From Pseudoips prasinana (lineage: Eukaryota; Arthropoda; Insecta; Lepidoptera; Nolidae): a stretch of DNA of 64,000 nucleotides. The notes under the pieces are model-generated. The model searched no databases and was not told the DNA's origin. It saw nothing but the letters and a program-made list of their open reading frames with translations. Location: positions 2,604,001 to 2,668,000 of the forward strand of contig OX621237.1 of assembly GCA_951640165.1 (NCBI GenBank), read 5' to 3'. Of the stretch, positions 9,591 to 20,539 are shown piece after piece (within the stretch, counting starts at the first letter, position 1; each line of letters begins with the position of its first letter). The position numbers and the translations under genes are program-made.

Positions 9591-9790
9591 GATTGATAGA
9601 TAGATAAACTCTTTATTGTACACCAAAGTATTACAAAATGAAATAAAAACAATTTAAACCTTAGCGGTCTTATCACAAAATGTGATCTCTTCCAGACAAC
9701 CAAAGTAAAGATCGGAGAATGGAGTTATTCTGAGGGGCAGTTGTCGGTGTACAGATACATGACTAATAGTACCTATGGGTACACATAATG
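9590..9790 (-). repeat. LINE 3' tail, minus strand
   Basis: Begins with GATAGATAGATAAACTCTTT (a short-repeat tail plus a reversed polyadenylation-like region) followed by TTGTACACCAAAGTATTACA. This shape is typical of a truncated LINE end, but the parent element is not in the window. Confidence 0.4.
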
Positions 9791-10003
9791 AAAAAATTAA
9801 ATAAAAAGAAAATATAAACATATTACAAATAATAAATACAAATATTAAATACGTATAATAAATACATGTAATATATACAAATAATATATTATGTTCCTAA
9901 TTGTGTTGTGAGTCTTGTAGTGACAGATAGTGATTTTCGAATAATACAAATAACTAATATTAGAACCAGTAAAGCTCTTGTGTGACAGCACTAAGAATAT
10001 TAT

Positions 10004-10142
10004 GTACACACGCCAGCACATCCAGCTACCCCAATCTGTCAAATTTTGACGGATTTTTAACTTTATCACAATAGCATAAGGTTCAATTTTTAAATGAGGA
10101 AACTTGACAGATTGGGTTAGCTTGATGTGCTGGCGTCTGTAC
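10004..10142. mobile_element. MITE family M, copy 2
   Basis: Inverted ends GTACACACGCCAGCACATC and GATGTGCTGGCGTCTGTAC. The centre is diverged from the other copies. Confidence 0.85.
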
Positions 10143-10199
10143 ATATGTATGATAGGTATTATATTATTCTAGAGAGACCCAAAATTGTTTTGACGTATC

Positions 10200-10575
10200 A
10201 CCTTAAGGATTATCGTTTCTAACAACAATGTATTTCGTCTTAAACTTAAACATACTTTGTAACTGGACTTACACGAAAAAGTACATAATTAGCTGTTTAA
10301 ATCTGTTTGTTTGTCGTTACGTTCTCGGAAACAATGTTACCCCTTTGAAGGGCGGCGGCCGTTTCCGGCGCTGCTGCTGCGCTTCCGGCGCGAGAATAGA
10401 CAATGTCAAGTTTGCGCACGCGCATGTGGTCTTGCGCCCTGGTATCTTGTTTACGAGTAGTTCACGTAAATAGGTTAAAACTAAAAAATGCGCTGCGTAT
10501 TTACGGTAGTAAATTATTGATGCTAAACGTCGCCGGCGTAGTCTAACGTAGAGTGGGTTTCTGAGGACAAAAACT
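10200..10575. other. Unassigned spacer with a GC-rich island
   Basis: About 10345-10400 is rich in GGCGGC/GCTGCTGC and CCGGCG, unlike the AT-rich surroundings. An 81-codon open frame crosses it but shows no recognisable domain. Nothing else seen. Confidence 0.3.
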
Positions 10576-10860
10576 AATAATAATAATAAGATAACTTTAT
10601 TCTCTCAACACAAAGTTAAGTTTTAACAATATAGTTTAATACATTCTTATATAAAATAGAACTTTGTGAGAAACTGGTGCCTGATTTAGGTTATAAATAC
10701 CTGTATTACAGGTCACCAGGGCCCTTCCGCCGTTATACCATATAACTAGACTATGTAACAGTAACTTATAATACATTATATATCTTAAATAATAATAACA
10801 GTGAGCCTAAGAGTGCACAATTAAGCGGAGTCCTAACAGGAGGTAATTAATATTAACATG
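10576..10860 (-). repeat. LINE 3' end, minus strand
   Basis: Starts with TAATAATAATAAGATAACTT, i.e. a reversed TTATTA tail and AAGTTATC. It continues with a unique-looking UTR containing CAGGTCACCAGGGCCCTTCC. Probably the 3' UTR of a LINE absent from this window. Confidence 0.4.
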
Positions 10861-11520
10861 AAAAGTAAACAACAACTAACTTATAATTAATAACTAAATA
10901 ATAATTTGGAACTATGTGAATGAGAGGTAACTGAGTCCGTGTAGAGACTGGTGGTAATGTGATAGTAGTAAACTCTTTATTTATCATCAGCAGAGTTTTT
11001 ATTTGCGGTACCATATTCATTTAAAAGATTGAAGCTAAAACTATTTCATATTCAGCGATTATTTTAAGGCTACTAAGTAGATAAAAACAGAGTGCGACTC
11101 TGGTAGGTAATTGTCACTCAATTATAACCAGAAGTCGGTATTTTCTCTTCTTTCTCTTACGCCCTTGATATCTTATTTATAAGGTACGTGACGACAAAGC
11201 TTCTATTATACCGTTACCTTAGATAGTCGTATGTTTTCAGTTTGTATCTTGGTATCAATACCAAGATAGTAAACTGAGAACATTAAAGCACAGTTAATAT
11301 GTAGTGTTAATTTTGTATTTTGAATGTTATGGAGTTGCGTAAAGTATCGCCTGATTCTATTACTTATATTTAAGCACTAACTTAGCGCCCCCCATCCAAT
11401 TATTACAGGTCCATTTATTTTCAACGTCAGTTTTACCGTTTGCTTGATAAGATTTATTTTGCATTACTTCAACTAACTTCGCTTCTGGATCCGTTGTGGT
11501 CACTACGGACCAATGATTTA
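10860..11520. other. Spacer with one imperfect hairpin
   Basis: No coding frame. The only structure seen is an imperfect inverted repeat at 11231-11283 (CTTGGTA / TACCAAG centre). Confidence 0.4.
11231..11283. repeat. Imperfect inverted repeat
   Basis: ATGTTTTCAGTTTGTATCTT is echoed in reverse complement by AAGATAGTAAACTGAGAACAT, with a TCAA loop and a few mismatches. Confidence 0.7.
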
Positions 11521-11526
11521 TTGTTT

Positions 11527-11817
11527 ATAGCTGTGCCCCGCGGTTTTACCCGCGTTAAATTTTATAAATTATCACAGCTCCTCCCCCGAAGGTGATAGCG
11601 TGATAATATGTAGCCTATATGTTGACCCGACCTCTTAGTAATATTCCTTCAAAATTTGATGTAAATCCATGCAATACTTTTTGGGTTTAGCCCGGACATA
11701 CATACAGACAAACAGACACACGGACAAAAATTCTAAAAGCTATAGTTTTGGCTTCGATATCGATTGTAGATCACGCCTCAGTTTTGACTTTCCTACGATT
11801 ATATATGTACCTATAGA
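11527..11817 (-). mobile_element. Helitron family B, copy 1
   Basis: Carries the reversed 3' end GCTGTGCCCCGCGG and the body motifs GTGATAGCGTGATAATATGT and GCCCGGACATACATACAGAC. It ends TATAGA before T. The 3' terminus has ATAG in place of CTAG, a small decay. Confidence 0.8.
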
Positions 11818-12224
11818 TCAATGTGTCGTCTCAATGACAATTATTGAATATGGATTTATAAATTGATTATTTATGTACTACTAGGTACTCGTAATATAAT
11901 ATCATGTTGTTAAGCATTGTTTTTGTTTGTGCAACTACGAAAGGGACCTGTTTCCGCCTACAATACAACTATGTTACAAGTAGCGTGGGCGAGTCCTGTA
12001 ACACCATATGTGGCCATGTGTTCAATAGGTTTGATTGACACCCACAAGCCCTTTGATTGCTGGCGAACCTTGGCATAATGTTATTGATAAAATATATTAA
12101 CACTTTGTGCTGCCTTACTCGAGAATCTCCAACTTTAACAAGGCGAGCGGGCCGCTGGCAGACACAGCTTCATTTTTGCACACGGGACCCGTAGTCTAGG
12201 AAGAATACTATCTGGCACGTTATT

Positions 12225-12320
12225 TATACGGCCATCTGATCCCAAAATAAGCAGATCCTATTATACTAAGGCAACCAGACAAGTGATAAACGTACGTATA
12301 TGTTTCTAAATGCATACATG
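12225..12320 (-). repeat. tRNA-SINE 3' half (family S)
   Basis: Contains GGCCATCTGATCCCAAAATA and a TAATAATAATAAT end, the reversed tail of the SINE family complete at 49528-49795. Confidence 0.55.
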
Positions 12321-12339
12321 TTATAAGGTAAATAATAAT

Positions 12340-12600
12340 AATAATATGTAGGGACAATATCACACAGATCATCCTAGCCCCAAACTAAGCAAAGCTTGTA
12401 CTATGGGTACCAGGCGACGATATACATACTTATATAGATAGATATATACTTATATACATAGAAAACATCCATGACTCAGAACAAATATTAGTGCTCATCA
12501 CACAAATATTTGCACTTACCGGGATTCGAACCCAAGACCACCAGCTTCGTAGGCAGGAGCGTGCACCAACTAGGCTACGGTGACCGTCAAATAACACACA
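12340..12600 (-). repeat. tRNA-derived SINE (family S), minus strand
   Basis: On the minus strand it has a tRNA-like head with GGTTCGAATCCCGG-type B-box (plus strand CCGGGATTCGAACCC), then CAAATATTTGTGTGATGAGC-like body text, and a tail with GGGGCTAGGATGATCTGTGT (plus ACACAGATCATCCTAGCCCC). Pol III promoter boxes are inferred from the tRNA head. Confidence 0.75.
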
Positions 12601-12664
12601 GAGACATACTAAATAATCGTCTTCACACACAAAAATTTCTCCTGGATAGTAATAAAAAAAAATT

Positions 12665-12818
12665 AAATTGCTAAAAGATGTTGATTTTACACTTTTTTAA
12701 ACCTATTTTTTAATTTTCTCTTCTACGAATAATTCAAGACCAAAATTAGCCAAATCGGTAAAGGCGTTGTTGAGTTATAACATTACAACGAAAAGTGGCA
12801 TTGATTTTTATATATATA
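12665..12818 (-). mobile_element. Helitron family D, partial copy
   Basis: CCAAATCGGTAAAGGCGTTG and CGAAAAGTGGCATTGATTTT mark the family-D 5' half on the minus strand. The 3' CTAG end is missing. The flank TTATTTATAATGCACTCTTT matches the flank inside 8985-9047. Confidence 0.75.
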
Positions 12819-12904
12819 GTTATTTATAATGCACTCTTTCTCCTCTCTCCTAAATCTGTGCTGTACCCTACAGGGTCCACAATTGATACCTACCTATTTA
12901 GTCT

Positions 12905-15545
12905 AAGTACTTATTCATATTCATATTCATATCATTTATTTGCATTCCACAATGTGAACTTAGGTGGTAAACATTAGGCTTATAGCTAGGAGCATTATGG
13001 ACCCTGTCGGGCACAGCAAATTTATAAACATATATATCGGTAAATTATTATTGTTCGTAAATTATTAAGGAACTAATTGAGTCTTCCATTCCATATGACC
13101 ACTTTACATTTATATATTTATACATTACACTAGCATATTATTATTTAACTATCATGTCATTCAATAAAGAAAGACTTTTTGCTTATTAACAGTAACAAGT
13201 TATATTTGTGTGATACGTGTGATTTAGGTTATTTGTTTATCATTTAAGTATTCATTTACTGTGTAATAAGCCTTATTTATAAGTATTTGTTTTAGATTAA
13301 TTACGAATTTATTCTCTCTGGTTTCATTTTTTATAGAATTTGGTAATTTATTATATATTTTGATTGACATTACATTAGGACTGTTAGAGTGTAGTGTAAT
13401 TCGGGAATTAGGTAACATTAACATATTCTTGTGTCTAAGTGAACGACTATTCAAATTATTATGTTTATCTGCTCGTGTTGTAAAAAATACTTTGTATTTC
13501 CTAACAAACTTGCATATTTCCAGGATATAGATAGAGGGTAAAGTTAGAATTTTATATTTCGTGAATAAAGGCTTGCAACTGTCCGTTTGTTCTATATTGG
13601 CAAGAATGCGAATTAATTTCTTTTGTAAAATAAAAAGTGAATGTGAATCTGTACTGTTGCCCCACATTATAATGCCGTAGGTGAACCACGCATGTGCATA
13701 GGCGTAGTATGTAGTAAGGGCTGTCGGTAGATCGGTTGTTTTTTTAACTTCACGAAGCGCATAGCTAAATCTGGAAATTTTCGATCTAATGTTTTGGATG
13801 TGGGTTTTCCAAGAAATATGTGTATCTATAGTAAGTCCTAGCAATGTGAAATTATTAACAACCTCAATTTGTGTATCGTTAACTGTAAAGTTAACTGGTA
13901 ATGGAGGTTTTTGATAGGGATAAAAAGTCATTAGTTTAGTTTTATTGTAATTAATTTCTAGATTGTGCATCTTCATCCATTCAATTGTTTTATTTAGTAT
14001 TAAAGTAAGATCATTGTTTATATTAGTAGTGCTTTGGCAGGAGGTAAGCAAAGATATATCATCTGCAAACAATACACAAGTTTCTTCCATGATCTTAGGG
14101 AGGTCATTTATGTAAATTATAAATAACAGACATCCAAGTACACTTCCTTGTGGAATCGAGGCGTTAATAATGTTTTTATCGGATCTTATAGGTATTATTT
14201 GTTTCAAATTGTAGTCAAAGTGATCTATTTCCACGAATTGCTCTCTATTTTTTAAATAGGATGAAAACCATTTATGTGTATTTCCGCGGATCCCTATTCC
14301 ATACAGTTTATTTAGTAGAATATTGTATTGTACTTTGTCATATGCCTTGGTCATATCCAGAAGGATCCCCACAGCATACTTTTTGTCATTTAGAATATTT
14401 ATTATTTCTTGAACGTATTTATAGACAGCTAAGGTGGTTGATCGTTGCTTTCGAAAACCGTTTTGTCCGTCGTCTAAGATATTGTTCTTTTCACAAAAAC
14501 TGTACACACGATCGCATATAGCCTTTTCGTAAATTTTTGAGGCCGTAGGTAGTAGAGCAAGAGGTCTATAATTATTGGGGTCTATTTTAGAATTTTTCTT
14601 AAACATTGGTTTTATAATAGCCCTTTTTAAACGATCAGGAAACATACCATCATCAAAAGATTGATTCACTAATACACAGAATGGCACAGCGAGTTCATTT
14701 GCACATTCTTTTATCAGAGAGGGGGGTAATTCATCTATGCCGCAGGATTTTTTATTTTTTAAATTTATAATAATTTTTTGTGTTTCTTGAACGTCTAATG
14801 GTCTAAGAAAGAAAGTGTTTTCTGAAGGCTGCATCACAGGTAGGCCGTGCGCCATGCTGCCGGATGGGTGTGTGCTTTTTTCTCCAATCGATGCAAAGAA
14901 GTTATTAAAATGGTTGGTTACTTGTTTTGGATCTGAGATTAGGGTATTATTAATTTGTAACTGAATATTATATTTTTCTAAGCAAGATTTTTTGTTGGTA
15001 CGTTCGTTTACTATATTCCACATGGCTTTAACTTTGTTTTGAGAAGTTTTTATTCTTTTTATAACTGCTTGTTTTAAAAATTTTTCATACTTTTTATAGT
15101 ACTTTTTTATGATTGGGTTGTCAGACTTTAGGCACAAGATTTTTAACAATCTTTTATTTGTGCATGAAAGCTTTATGCCTTTAGTCAACCAATATTTTTT
15201 TAATTGCGATTTTAATTTAATTTTTCTTTTTGGTATAGTTTGATTTAATAAATTAGTCAGTAGATCGCTGAAAGCATTGTAGTTTTCATTGGCATTGTTA
15301 GTATCTGTTATGATATCGCTCCAATTTACTAACTTTAATTTGGATTTAAAGGCGTCTATGTTCTTTTTATTATACAACCGTTTTTCAGTATACCAAGTGG
15401 TTTGCTTAGGACGTTGCGGTATATTAAAATCTATAATTACACCACAATGGTCTGAAAAGCCAAGTTCTTCAACAAATGCATGTACATTCTTGTTATTAAA
15501 GTTTGTGAATATTAGGTCAAGGCAAGTACAACCAAAACGCATTGG
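12905..15545 (-). mobile_element. LINE-B, CR1/Jockey-type, 5'-truncated
   Basis: Minus strand: truncated endonuclease, complete RT, then a 3' UTR of about 310 bp that ends with AATGCAAATAAATG and ATGAATATGAATATGAAT. Ending in short tandem repeats, not poly(A), fits CR1-like elements. Related UTR ends (GGAATGCAATAAAGTATTGA) occur at 23375-23475 and 16230-16275. Confidence 0.82.
13224..15542 (-). CDS. LINE-B ORF2, truncated in the endonuclease domain
   Basis: 772 residues without a stop. It begins inside the endonuclease C-terminus (CLDLIFTNF, then FSDHCGVIIDF), so the first methionine is internal to the native protein and about 200 residues are missing. Reverse transcriptase blocks are complete: NYRPLALLPTASKIYEKAI near residue 325, QNGFRKQRSTTLAVY, LLDMTKAYDKVQYN, SIPQGSVLGCLL and the catalytic FADD near residue 494. 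The C-terminal region has YGIIMWGNS and FILQKKLIRILAN, the same layout as LINE-A ORF2 but clearly a different family. Without its nuclease it could not start target-primed copying. The open frame suggests a fairly recent insertion. Nearest named relatives are inferred to be CR1/Daphne-like. Confidence 0.9.
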   Translation of the reverse strand: MRFGCTCLDLIFTNFNNKNVHAFVEELGFSDHCGVIIDFNIPQRPKQTTWYTEKRLYNKKNIDAFKSKLKLVNWSDIITDTNNANENYNAFSDLLTNLLNQTIPKRKIKLKSQLKKYWLTKGIKLSCTNKRLLKILCLKSDNPIIKKYYKKYEKFLKQAVIKRIKTSQNKVKAMWNIVNERTNKKSCLEKYNIQLQINNTLISDPKQVTNHFNNFFASIGEKSTHPSGSMAHGLPVMQPSENTFFLRPLDVQETQKIIINLKNKKSCGIDELPPSLIKECANELAVPFCVLVNQSFDDGMFPDRLKRAIIKPMFKKNSKIDPNNYRPLALLPTASKIYEKAICDRVYSFCEKNNILDDGQNGFRKQRSTTLAVYKYVQEIINILNDKKYAVGILLDMTKAYDKVQYNILLNKLYGIGIRGNTHKWFSSYLKNREQFVEIDHFDYNLKQIIPIRSDKNIINASIPQGSVLGCLLFIIYINDLPKIMEETCVLFADDISLLTSCQSTTNINNDLTLILNKTIEWMKMHNLEINYNKTKLMTFYPYQKPPLPVNFTVNDTQIEVVNNFTLLGLTIDTHISWKTHIQNIRSKISRFSYALREVKKTTDLPTALTTYYAYAHAWFTYGIIMWGNSTDSHSLFILQKKLIRILANIEQTDSCKPLFTKYKILTLPSIYILEICKFVRKYKVFFTTRADKHNNLNSRSLRHKNMLMLPNSRITLHSNSPNVMSIKIYNKLPNSIKNETRENKFVINLKQILINKAYYTVNEYLNDKQIT

Positions 15546-16225
15546 CCATTCCGCTCATTTACCTCTTTTCGTCAAATTGTATCCAAATTATATTAATATA
15601 GATTAAAATTAAATACAAAGCCAAATCATACCTTTTAAGTAAACAATCACAAAAAATGTTACCAATCATTTGAAAATCATAACAATTATGTCGAATCAAG
15701 TTACCAACATTTTTTTTTGACAATTACTTAATTTAGATTAGAATTACTTAGATTTGGTTTCCAAATACAGTATACCTGTATTTGGAAACGAAATCTATCA
15801 ATTTCAATAGAGTTACAAGTAATTGCTTTTTTATGATATATGTGATCCGTATAAATAAATGTCAGCGCGGCCCGAGTTGTGAACCTTGTGAGACCTCTTT
15901 GAGCTGTGCTTGAATAGAATGTTAGTAAATCAGGTATGAGTACCTACTTATACCCGAATCCCAACCCTAATAGCGTTATTTCAAATCTAAACCTACCTGT
16001 GTACAAATTTTAATCAAGCAATTACTGTTTCACTGTATCCTTGGAACTAAAATGTTTAGTGAAGTCGTTAGAAACCTAACTACGTAGTGATATTTCCGTT
16101 CTGGGACCTTAGCTAAAATAATATCTTCTTTAAGATAGACTAAGGGTGTACGTGCACTGAACGATGACACGACACGACTAAAAGGGAACGAGTTTGCTTG
16201 CTTATCGCATGGGCAGTGGTTACCC
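15546..16225. other. Spacer, AT-rich, with one hairpin
   Basis: No gene or repeat recognised except the inverted repeat at 15757-15789 and a fragment of family F near 16190-16230. Confidence 0.5.
15757..15789. repeat. Hairpin, 14-bp arms
   Basis: GTTTCCAAATACAG and CTGTATTTGGAAAC flank TATAC. Weaker pairing (GATTT/AAATC) extends it outwards. Confidence 0.85.
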
Positions 16226-16229
16226 TAAC

Positions 16230-16280
16230 TTACTTTTATACATACATTGTGGAACGCAATAAAGAATTCAGAATTAAATA
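16230..16280 (+). repeat. LINE 3' tail (LINE-B-like)
   Basis: TTGTGGAACGCAATAAAGAA followed by TTCAGAATT repeats parallels the LINE-B end. A short remnant. Confidence 0.5.
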
Positions 16281-16424
16281 AGGAAATTTATTATATTCAG
16301 ATTATTTTATTAGTTTATCCTGGGCTAATTCGGAAAACAAGAATACTCCTTGTAGTTGTAGTTGCTAGACTTATGGCATGATTCGCGCTTTGCCGAACTC
16401 ACTCGCTGCTCCTTATTCACACAC

Positions 16425-16600
16425 AGGCCGTCACATCAGGCAAATTACGTCCACTGCTGGACAAAAACCTCCCCAAGGAATGGGAGGATATGCCATAATC
16501 GCCACGCTTGGCAGAGGTTCTCTAGTAGGTATTCCCTCGGGACGATTGTTACGCCCCCCACGGGAGGGGATGGGGTGATGATATTCTTCGCCATCAGCAC
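16425..16600 (+). mobile_element. RTE-type SINE
   Basis: Contains CGTCCACTGCTGGACAAAAA, GGATATGCCATAATCGCCAC and a later GGGGTGATGATATTCTTCGC. The family recurs at 8140-8760, 20055-20230, 38895-39095 and 47160-47310. The shared GTCCACTGCTGGACAAAGGC segment equals the RTE 3' end, suggesting mobilisation by an RTE enzyme. Confidence 0.7.
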
Positions 16601-16639
16601 ACAGCCAACAATATCTAAATTATATTGTATTTAAATGTA

Positions 16640-17550
16640 GTGTGAAGTTCGTGACGTCACGTGTAGAGTGTAATTTTTAAATCACTCTTACTCTCTTGGC
16701 GAACGCAAATTCAAGTTCAGTCCATACCAACCCAAGTAAAATAATAAAAAATAAAAACAAAATTTTGTATTGCAAAATGATACTATTGGTATGATCACTC
16801 TACCCCTGGGTGTGGTGTGGATTTGTCACACATATGTTAACATGTTTTGAGAAAGATGCCACGAGTACGTAAATACTTTTTATTTGTGACACGAGTCTAA
16901 AAAACACGAAACTCATGTGACGTAGTTTATGGATGTTGTGAATTTATATTGTGAATTAATTAACTCCTTCGTGTAGAGGAGTAGTATTTTGATAGTGAAT
17001 AACTAAGTTTGGTTGTTAATTAACTTACTAAGTGTGGGTGGATGTTTATTTAACAATAACTATGTAGTTACAAGTGTATAAAAAAGCAATACGGAGACGC
17101 CTTGATAATATTTATTTTAATATAAGGCACTCATAGCCAGTTACACTGACCGGTCCTTAAGTGGTCTGCAAGGTTAAGCACATAGGCACGCGGTCAGTCT
17201 ATAGTTGGATGTCCGCCATGCATGTGAGCTTGTTAAGCTATCGGTCTCGGTTGTTGTTGTCAGACAACATAGTTAAGCCATAGACATAGATATAAAAGCA
17301 AAAAACAGAAAAAATAGGTAGCAAACAGTGTTATATTAAGTTGGAGTAGGACACCTACATTTTGTAGGTCAATATATAATGTTCCTATAATATTATGTAT
17401 ACAGAAACAGTTTATTTTAATATAATAATACAAGTATTTAACTTAACTTAATAACAAAGAACCTAAATAAACTTATGAATATACATAACTACCTACATTA
17501 GAAAGAAAAACTAAATCTACGAAAAAGTAAATTATATACATAAATAAATA
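16640..17550. other. Spacer with degenerate repeat traces
   Basis: About 17130-17290 holds GGTCAGTCTATAGTTGGATG and neighbours that resemble a decayed copy of family F. The rest is AT-rich with no gene. Confidence 0.4.
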
Positions 17551-17554
17551 AAAA

Positions 17555-17776
17555 CTAACTACAGATGGCGTCGTAGTATTCCTCTGAATCGAGGCCATGA
17601 GAAAATGTGCCCAGGAGACTGACTGCATTACCACGTTGTATTGCTAAACTAATTCTTTGGCTAAAGAAAAAGCCAGCCCTCTGGTCACGGGAAGCGTCAA
17701 CCAAACGCTTCGAAATCTGGCGATAGAGATCACGGGTATACATATTATATATATATATATAATGTAGTTCAAGCAA
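17555..17776 (-). pseudogene. Short frame of probable transposon origin
   Basis: 73 codons. The stretch SQRISLAIQRGNAVSLLGTF and the ending SEEYYDAICS have the composition of a real protein C-terminus, unlike the low-complexity start (YIYIYNMY, which comes from a TA repeat). I have an impression of having seen a similar C-terminal motif in insect repeat-encoded proteins but cannot name the family. Probably a fragment; nothing around it helps. Confidence 0.3.
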
Positions 17777-18084
17777 TATAATGTTTAATGTTTTTTAGTA
17801 ATATTCACAGTGATATTAAAATAATATTACAAAAATGCTAGTGGTGTAGTGTGCTTGAACAACATCTCCAAGTAGTGTAGTCTCGGTGTAGAGTCGCTAG
17901 TCTCATGGTATTTTAGTAAATACTTGACGTATAGCTTGCCCAAGAATTACACAATTTAATTCCTTAATCGCCGTTTAGTAACAGAATCAGGTCAATTGGA
18001 ACAAGATACCATTAATTGGTTTAGCGTTCCTGAACTGCGAATAAACAAAATAATGCTCTTCAATTTTCTGGTTTTCAGAGGTTC

Positions 18085-18260
18085 AATCAGGCTCTATTTA
18101 TTTATTTATTTATTTAGGACAACTTACAAAACATACACTAATACATCGAATACATACATGTTATAAAATTACGTGCTAAATGTTGCTTTACTTACAAGTC
18201 GCCACGGCGGTTTAAGAGCTATTCCCAGCTTCCATTTTCCCATGCAGATGTATTCTGCAT
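18085..18260 (-). repeat. LINE 3' tail, minus strand
   Basis: Begins ATTTATTTATTTATTTAGG followed by ACAACTTACAAAACATACAC. This is a reversed TAAA-type tail with unique UTR text after it. Confidence 0.45.
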
Positions 18261-18309
18261 TTCGTTCACTTTTAAGGCTATTAGTTTACAATATATGTTG
18301 TAATGTGTT

Positions 18310-18580
18310 CTACCGCACATAATCAGGTGCTGCGTTCAAATCCAGGGCTGGTTGTCTCTCAGTATCAGTATATGAGTTGACGGTATTATAACCCCGTGTC
18401 TCGGAGATCACGTACACCCGCCGGTCCAGTACCTGACCTAGGTCGTGTCACTAGTCGTCCCATCGGATCATGAGAGTAATGGAATAGAAATTGCGCCTGT
18501 TTGCGTCGACCCCGTATGTTCCGTGCAAATTGCTTGCGAGATAGCCTCTGCAAAAAAGATGAGAATCATGTATAAATAAC
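18310..18580 (+). repeat. tRNA-derived SINE (family G), copy
   Basis: Shares CGTCCCATCGGATCATGAGA and GTAATGGAATAGAAA with 45325-45590, and CCCGTGTCTCGGAGA-type text with both 45.3 kb and 25.0 kb copies. The head GTTCAAATCCAGGGCTGG is a degenerate B-box. Confidence 0.65.
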
Positions 18581-18584
18581 AACG

Positions 18585-18790
18585 GACTTGGATTCAATCA
18601 TGTATTAACTACTATTAACAAATTAAATAATAACTAACCATTTAAATGTAAAAAATCTTAAATTTTAATGTATTAATTTAAATATTTGCACGACGTATTC
18701 TGTCGAATACAGTGAAACGAAAATATAATACCATCAAATGTAACATGTATTCTCGCAAGTAAAGAGTTCATTCATTCATTCAACGACTTA
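18585..18790 (+). repeat. LINE 3' tail, plus strand
   Basis: AT-rich UTR-like text ending AAGAGTTCATTCATTCATTC, a short-repeat tail. Parent unknown. Confidence 0.4.
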
Positions 18791-19325
18791 GGTACATTTG
18801 AGACGAGGGTAAAGCTTAGAATTGAGTTACAAATAGGATAGCAATAGTTCCTCGCAGGAATTTCCGAGGAAGCTAGCAATAATCATGAACACTTAAGTAA
18901 CTTCAGATACCTGCTTAATGCGCAACACCTAATCAAACCTACACTATATTTAAGTTCACCAATATTAGATTTTATTATCTCATGCAATAGGTAACGGGAG
19001 TGGGCGCGAGAGCACCCACTACTAACCTCAATACGGCAAAATAGACAAATATAGATACAATTGCCTTTTCGGGAATATTAAGAAAATCCCATTTTAAGAT
19101 TTTGTCATTTAAATTTATAAGTAGGCAGTTTAGATACTGTTGCCAATGTTTATGAGTATTTTATTCAAATTAAAGCAATATAAATATTTTTTACATTGTG
19201 TTTATTATCTGGCTACCGATTTTGGGTTAATTTATTGATTTTAAATCATATTTCTGACGTTTCCTTGTAGATAACTTGTGCGTAGGATAATTGGGATAGG
19301 TATAGATTATTCTCTATGATGCAGG
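18790..19325. other. AT-rich spacer
   Basis: No feature recognised. Confidence 0.5.
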
Positions 19326-19329
19326 TATT

Positions 19330-19845
19330 TTTAAGGGTTCCGTACACAAAGGGTAAAATGGGACCTTATTACTAAAACTCCGTTGTCTGTCTATCCGTCT
19401 ATAACCAGGCTGATAGGTGATAGTTACTTAGTTGAAAATGTCACACATTATGTATTTCTTTTACCGTCTATCTATTACAACTAATACTAAAAACAGAATA
19501 TTATCTATATTTACATAAAACGTGAGTTTTGATCGTTTTTGATAACGGTAGGTAATACGCAGATTATTTATTCACTTTAGAAATAAATAATTAAAATAAA
19601 ACCAAAAAATCTAGGGAGGCCCTCCCACACACCCAACGTGATTTTTTTTGCCATAGATAATGGTACAGAACTCTTCGTGTGCGAGTTCGATTCGCACTTG
19701 TTAATCTGTTACTATAATGTGGTGTGCGAATAACGGGGTACTATGCAAAATCGATCTTAAAAGGGTTCTATTTTTTCTTTTGAGGTACGTCACAGAAAAG
19801 GTTACGATGGTACCTCAAAAGAAAAATAAAAAAGGCTGCCCTTTG
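19330..19845 (+). repeat. Lepidopteran 'AGGGTTCCGTA' dispersed repeat
   Basis: Opens AAGGGTTCCGTACACAAAGG and includes CTGTCTATCCGTCT, TGGTACAGAACTCTTCGTGT and GCGAGTTCGATTCGCACTTG. This set of blocks I recognise as a repeat widespread in Lepidoptera. Piece 19763-19843 adds an inverted pair TTTTCTTTTGAGGTACG / GGTACCTCAAAAGAAAA. Its mobilising system is unknown to me. Confidence 0.6.
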
Positions 19846-19916
19846 TGGATATATTATGTATATTAAAGGTTACATTCAGGGAGGCGTATGTTGTTTACCT
19901 TCTGGCAGATACTTAC

Positions 19917-19995
19917 AAAATTAGCCAAATCGGTAAAGGCGTTGTTGCGTTATAACATTACAACGAAAAGTGGCATTGATTTTTATATATATAGA
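19917..19995 (-). mobile_element. Helitron family D, 5' fragment
   Basis: AAATCGGTAAAGGCGTTGTT to ATATATAGA, the 5' 79 bp only on the minus strand. Confidence 0.75.
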
Positions 19996-20054
19996 TAGAT
20001 ATCTGCTACTTCTATGTACTACCGCTTTTTGTGGATAACCATTTTTTGTATCAG

Positions 20055-20230
20055 TTCATCCTCATCATCATCATGTCAGCTGGAAGACGTCCACAGTCCG
20101 GCAAATGTTTTCCCAAAAGATATTGGAGGAGTAATGCCATGACAGATGGGTTGGCGATGGTAGCAATGGTCATCATCAGTGAGACGCTGCTGTCCGTTCT
20201 CTGGGGACTTCAAAGCCGCATCACGGGATG
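20055..20230 (+). mobile_element. RTE-type SINE, diverged
   Basis: TCATCATCATCATGTCAGCT, GAAGACGTCCACAGTCCGG and GAGACGCTGCTGTCCGTTCT match the family of 16425-16600. Confidence 0.6.
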
Positions 20231-20539
20231 AGTTTGGTTGCTGATACTCATCACAGTCACCATTCAGCATTTGTGGAAGAAATATAACGCCAAAAAAACA
20301 ATAGAAAAGCCTAAACTTTCTAGACTGCTGATTATGCGAAAAAGAAATTGAAAGCGGTTCGGTATTGCAGAACTGTGTGAGCCAATACTGGTGACCTGTA
20401 CATTCCAACACGTCCAGAATGAGATGTGGTGCCGGGACCAACATTTCATGAATGTTTCAACGCTGATTTCTTGGTTCACGGCTCCTATTAAGAATAGCTT
20501 TTGTGTGGCTGACGGTATGCCGTACGTATGTACGGTCAT

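Noticed and set aside
10228..10473. Short frame over the GC-rich island as a host exon
   Set aside because: No splice context, no domain, and composition follows GGC/GCT triplet runs.
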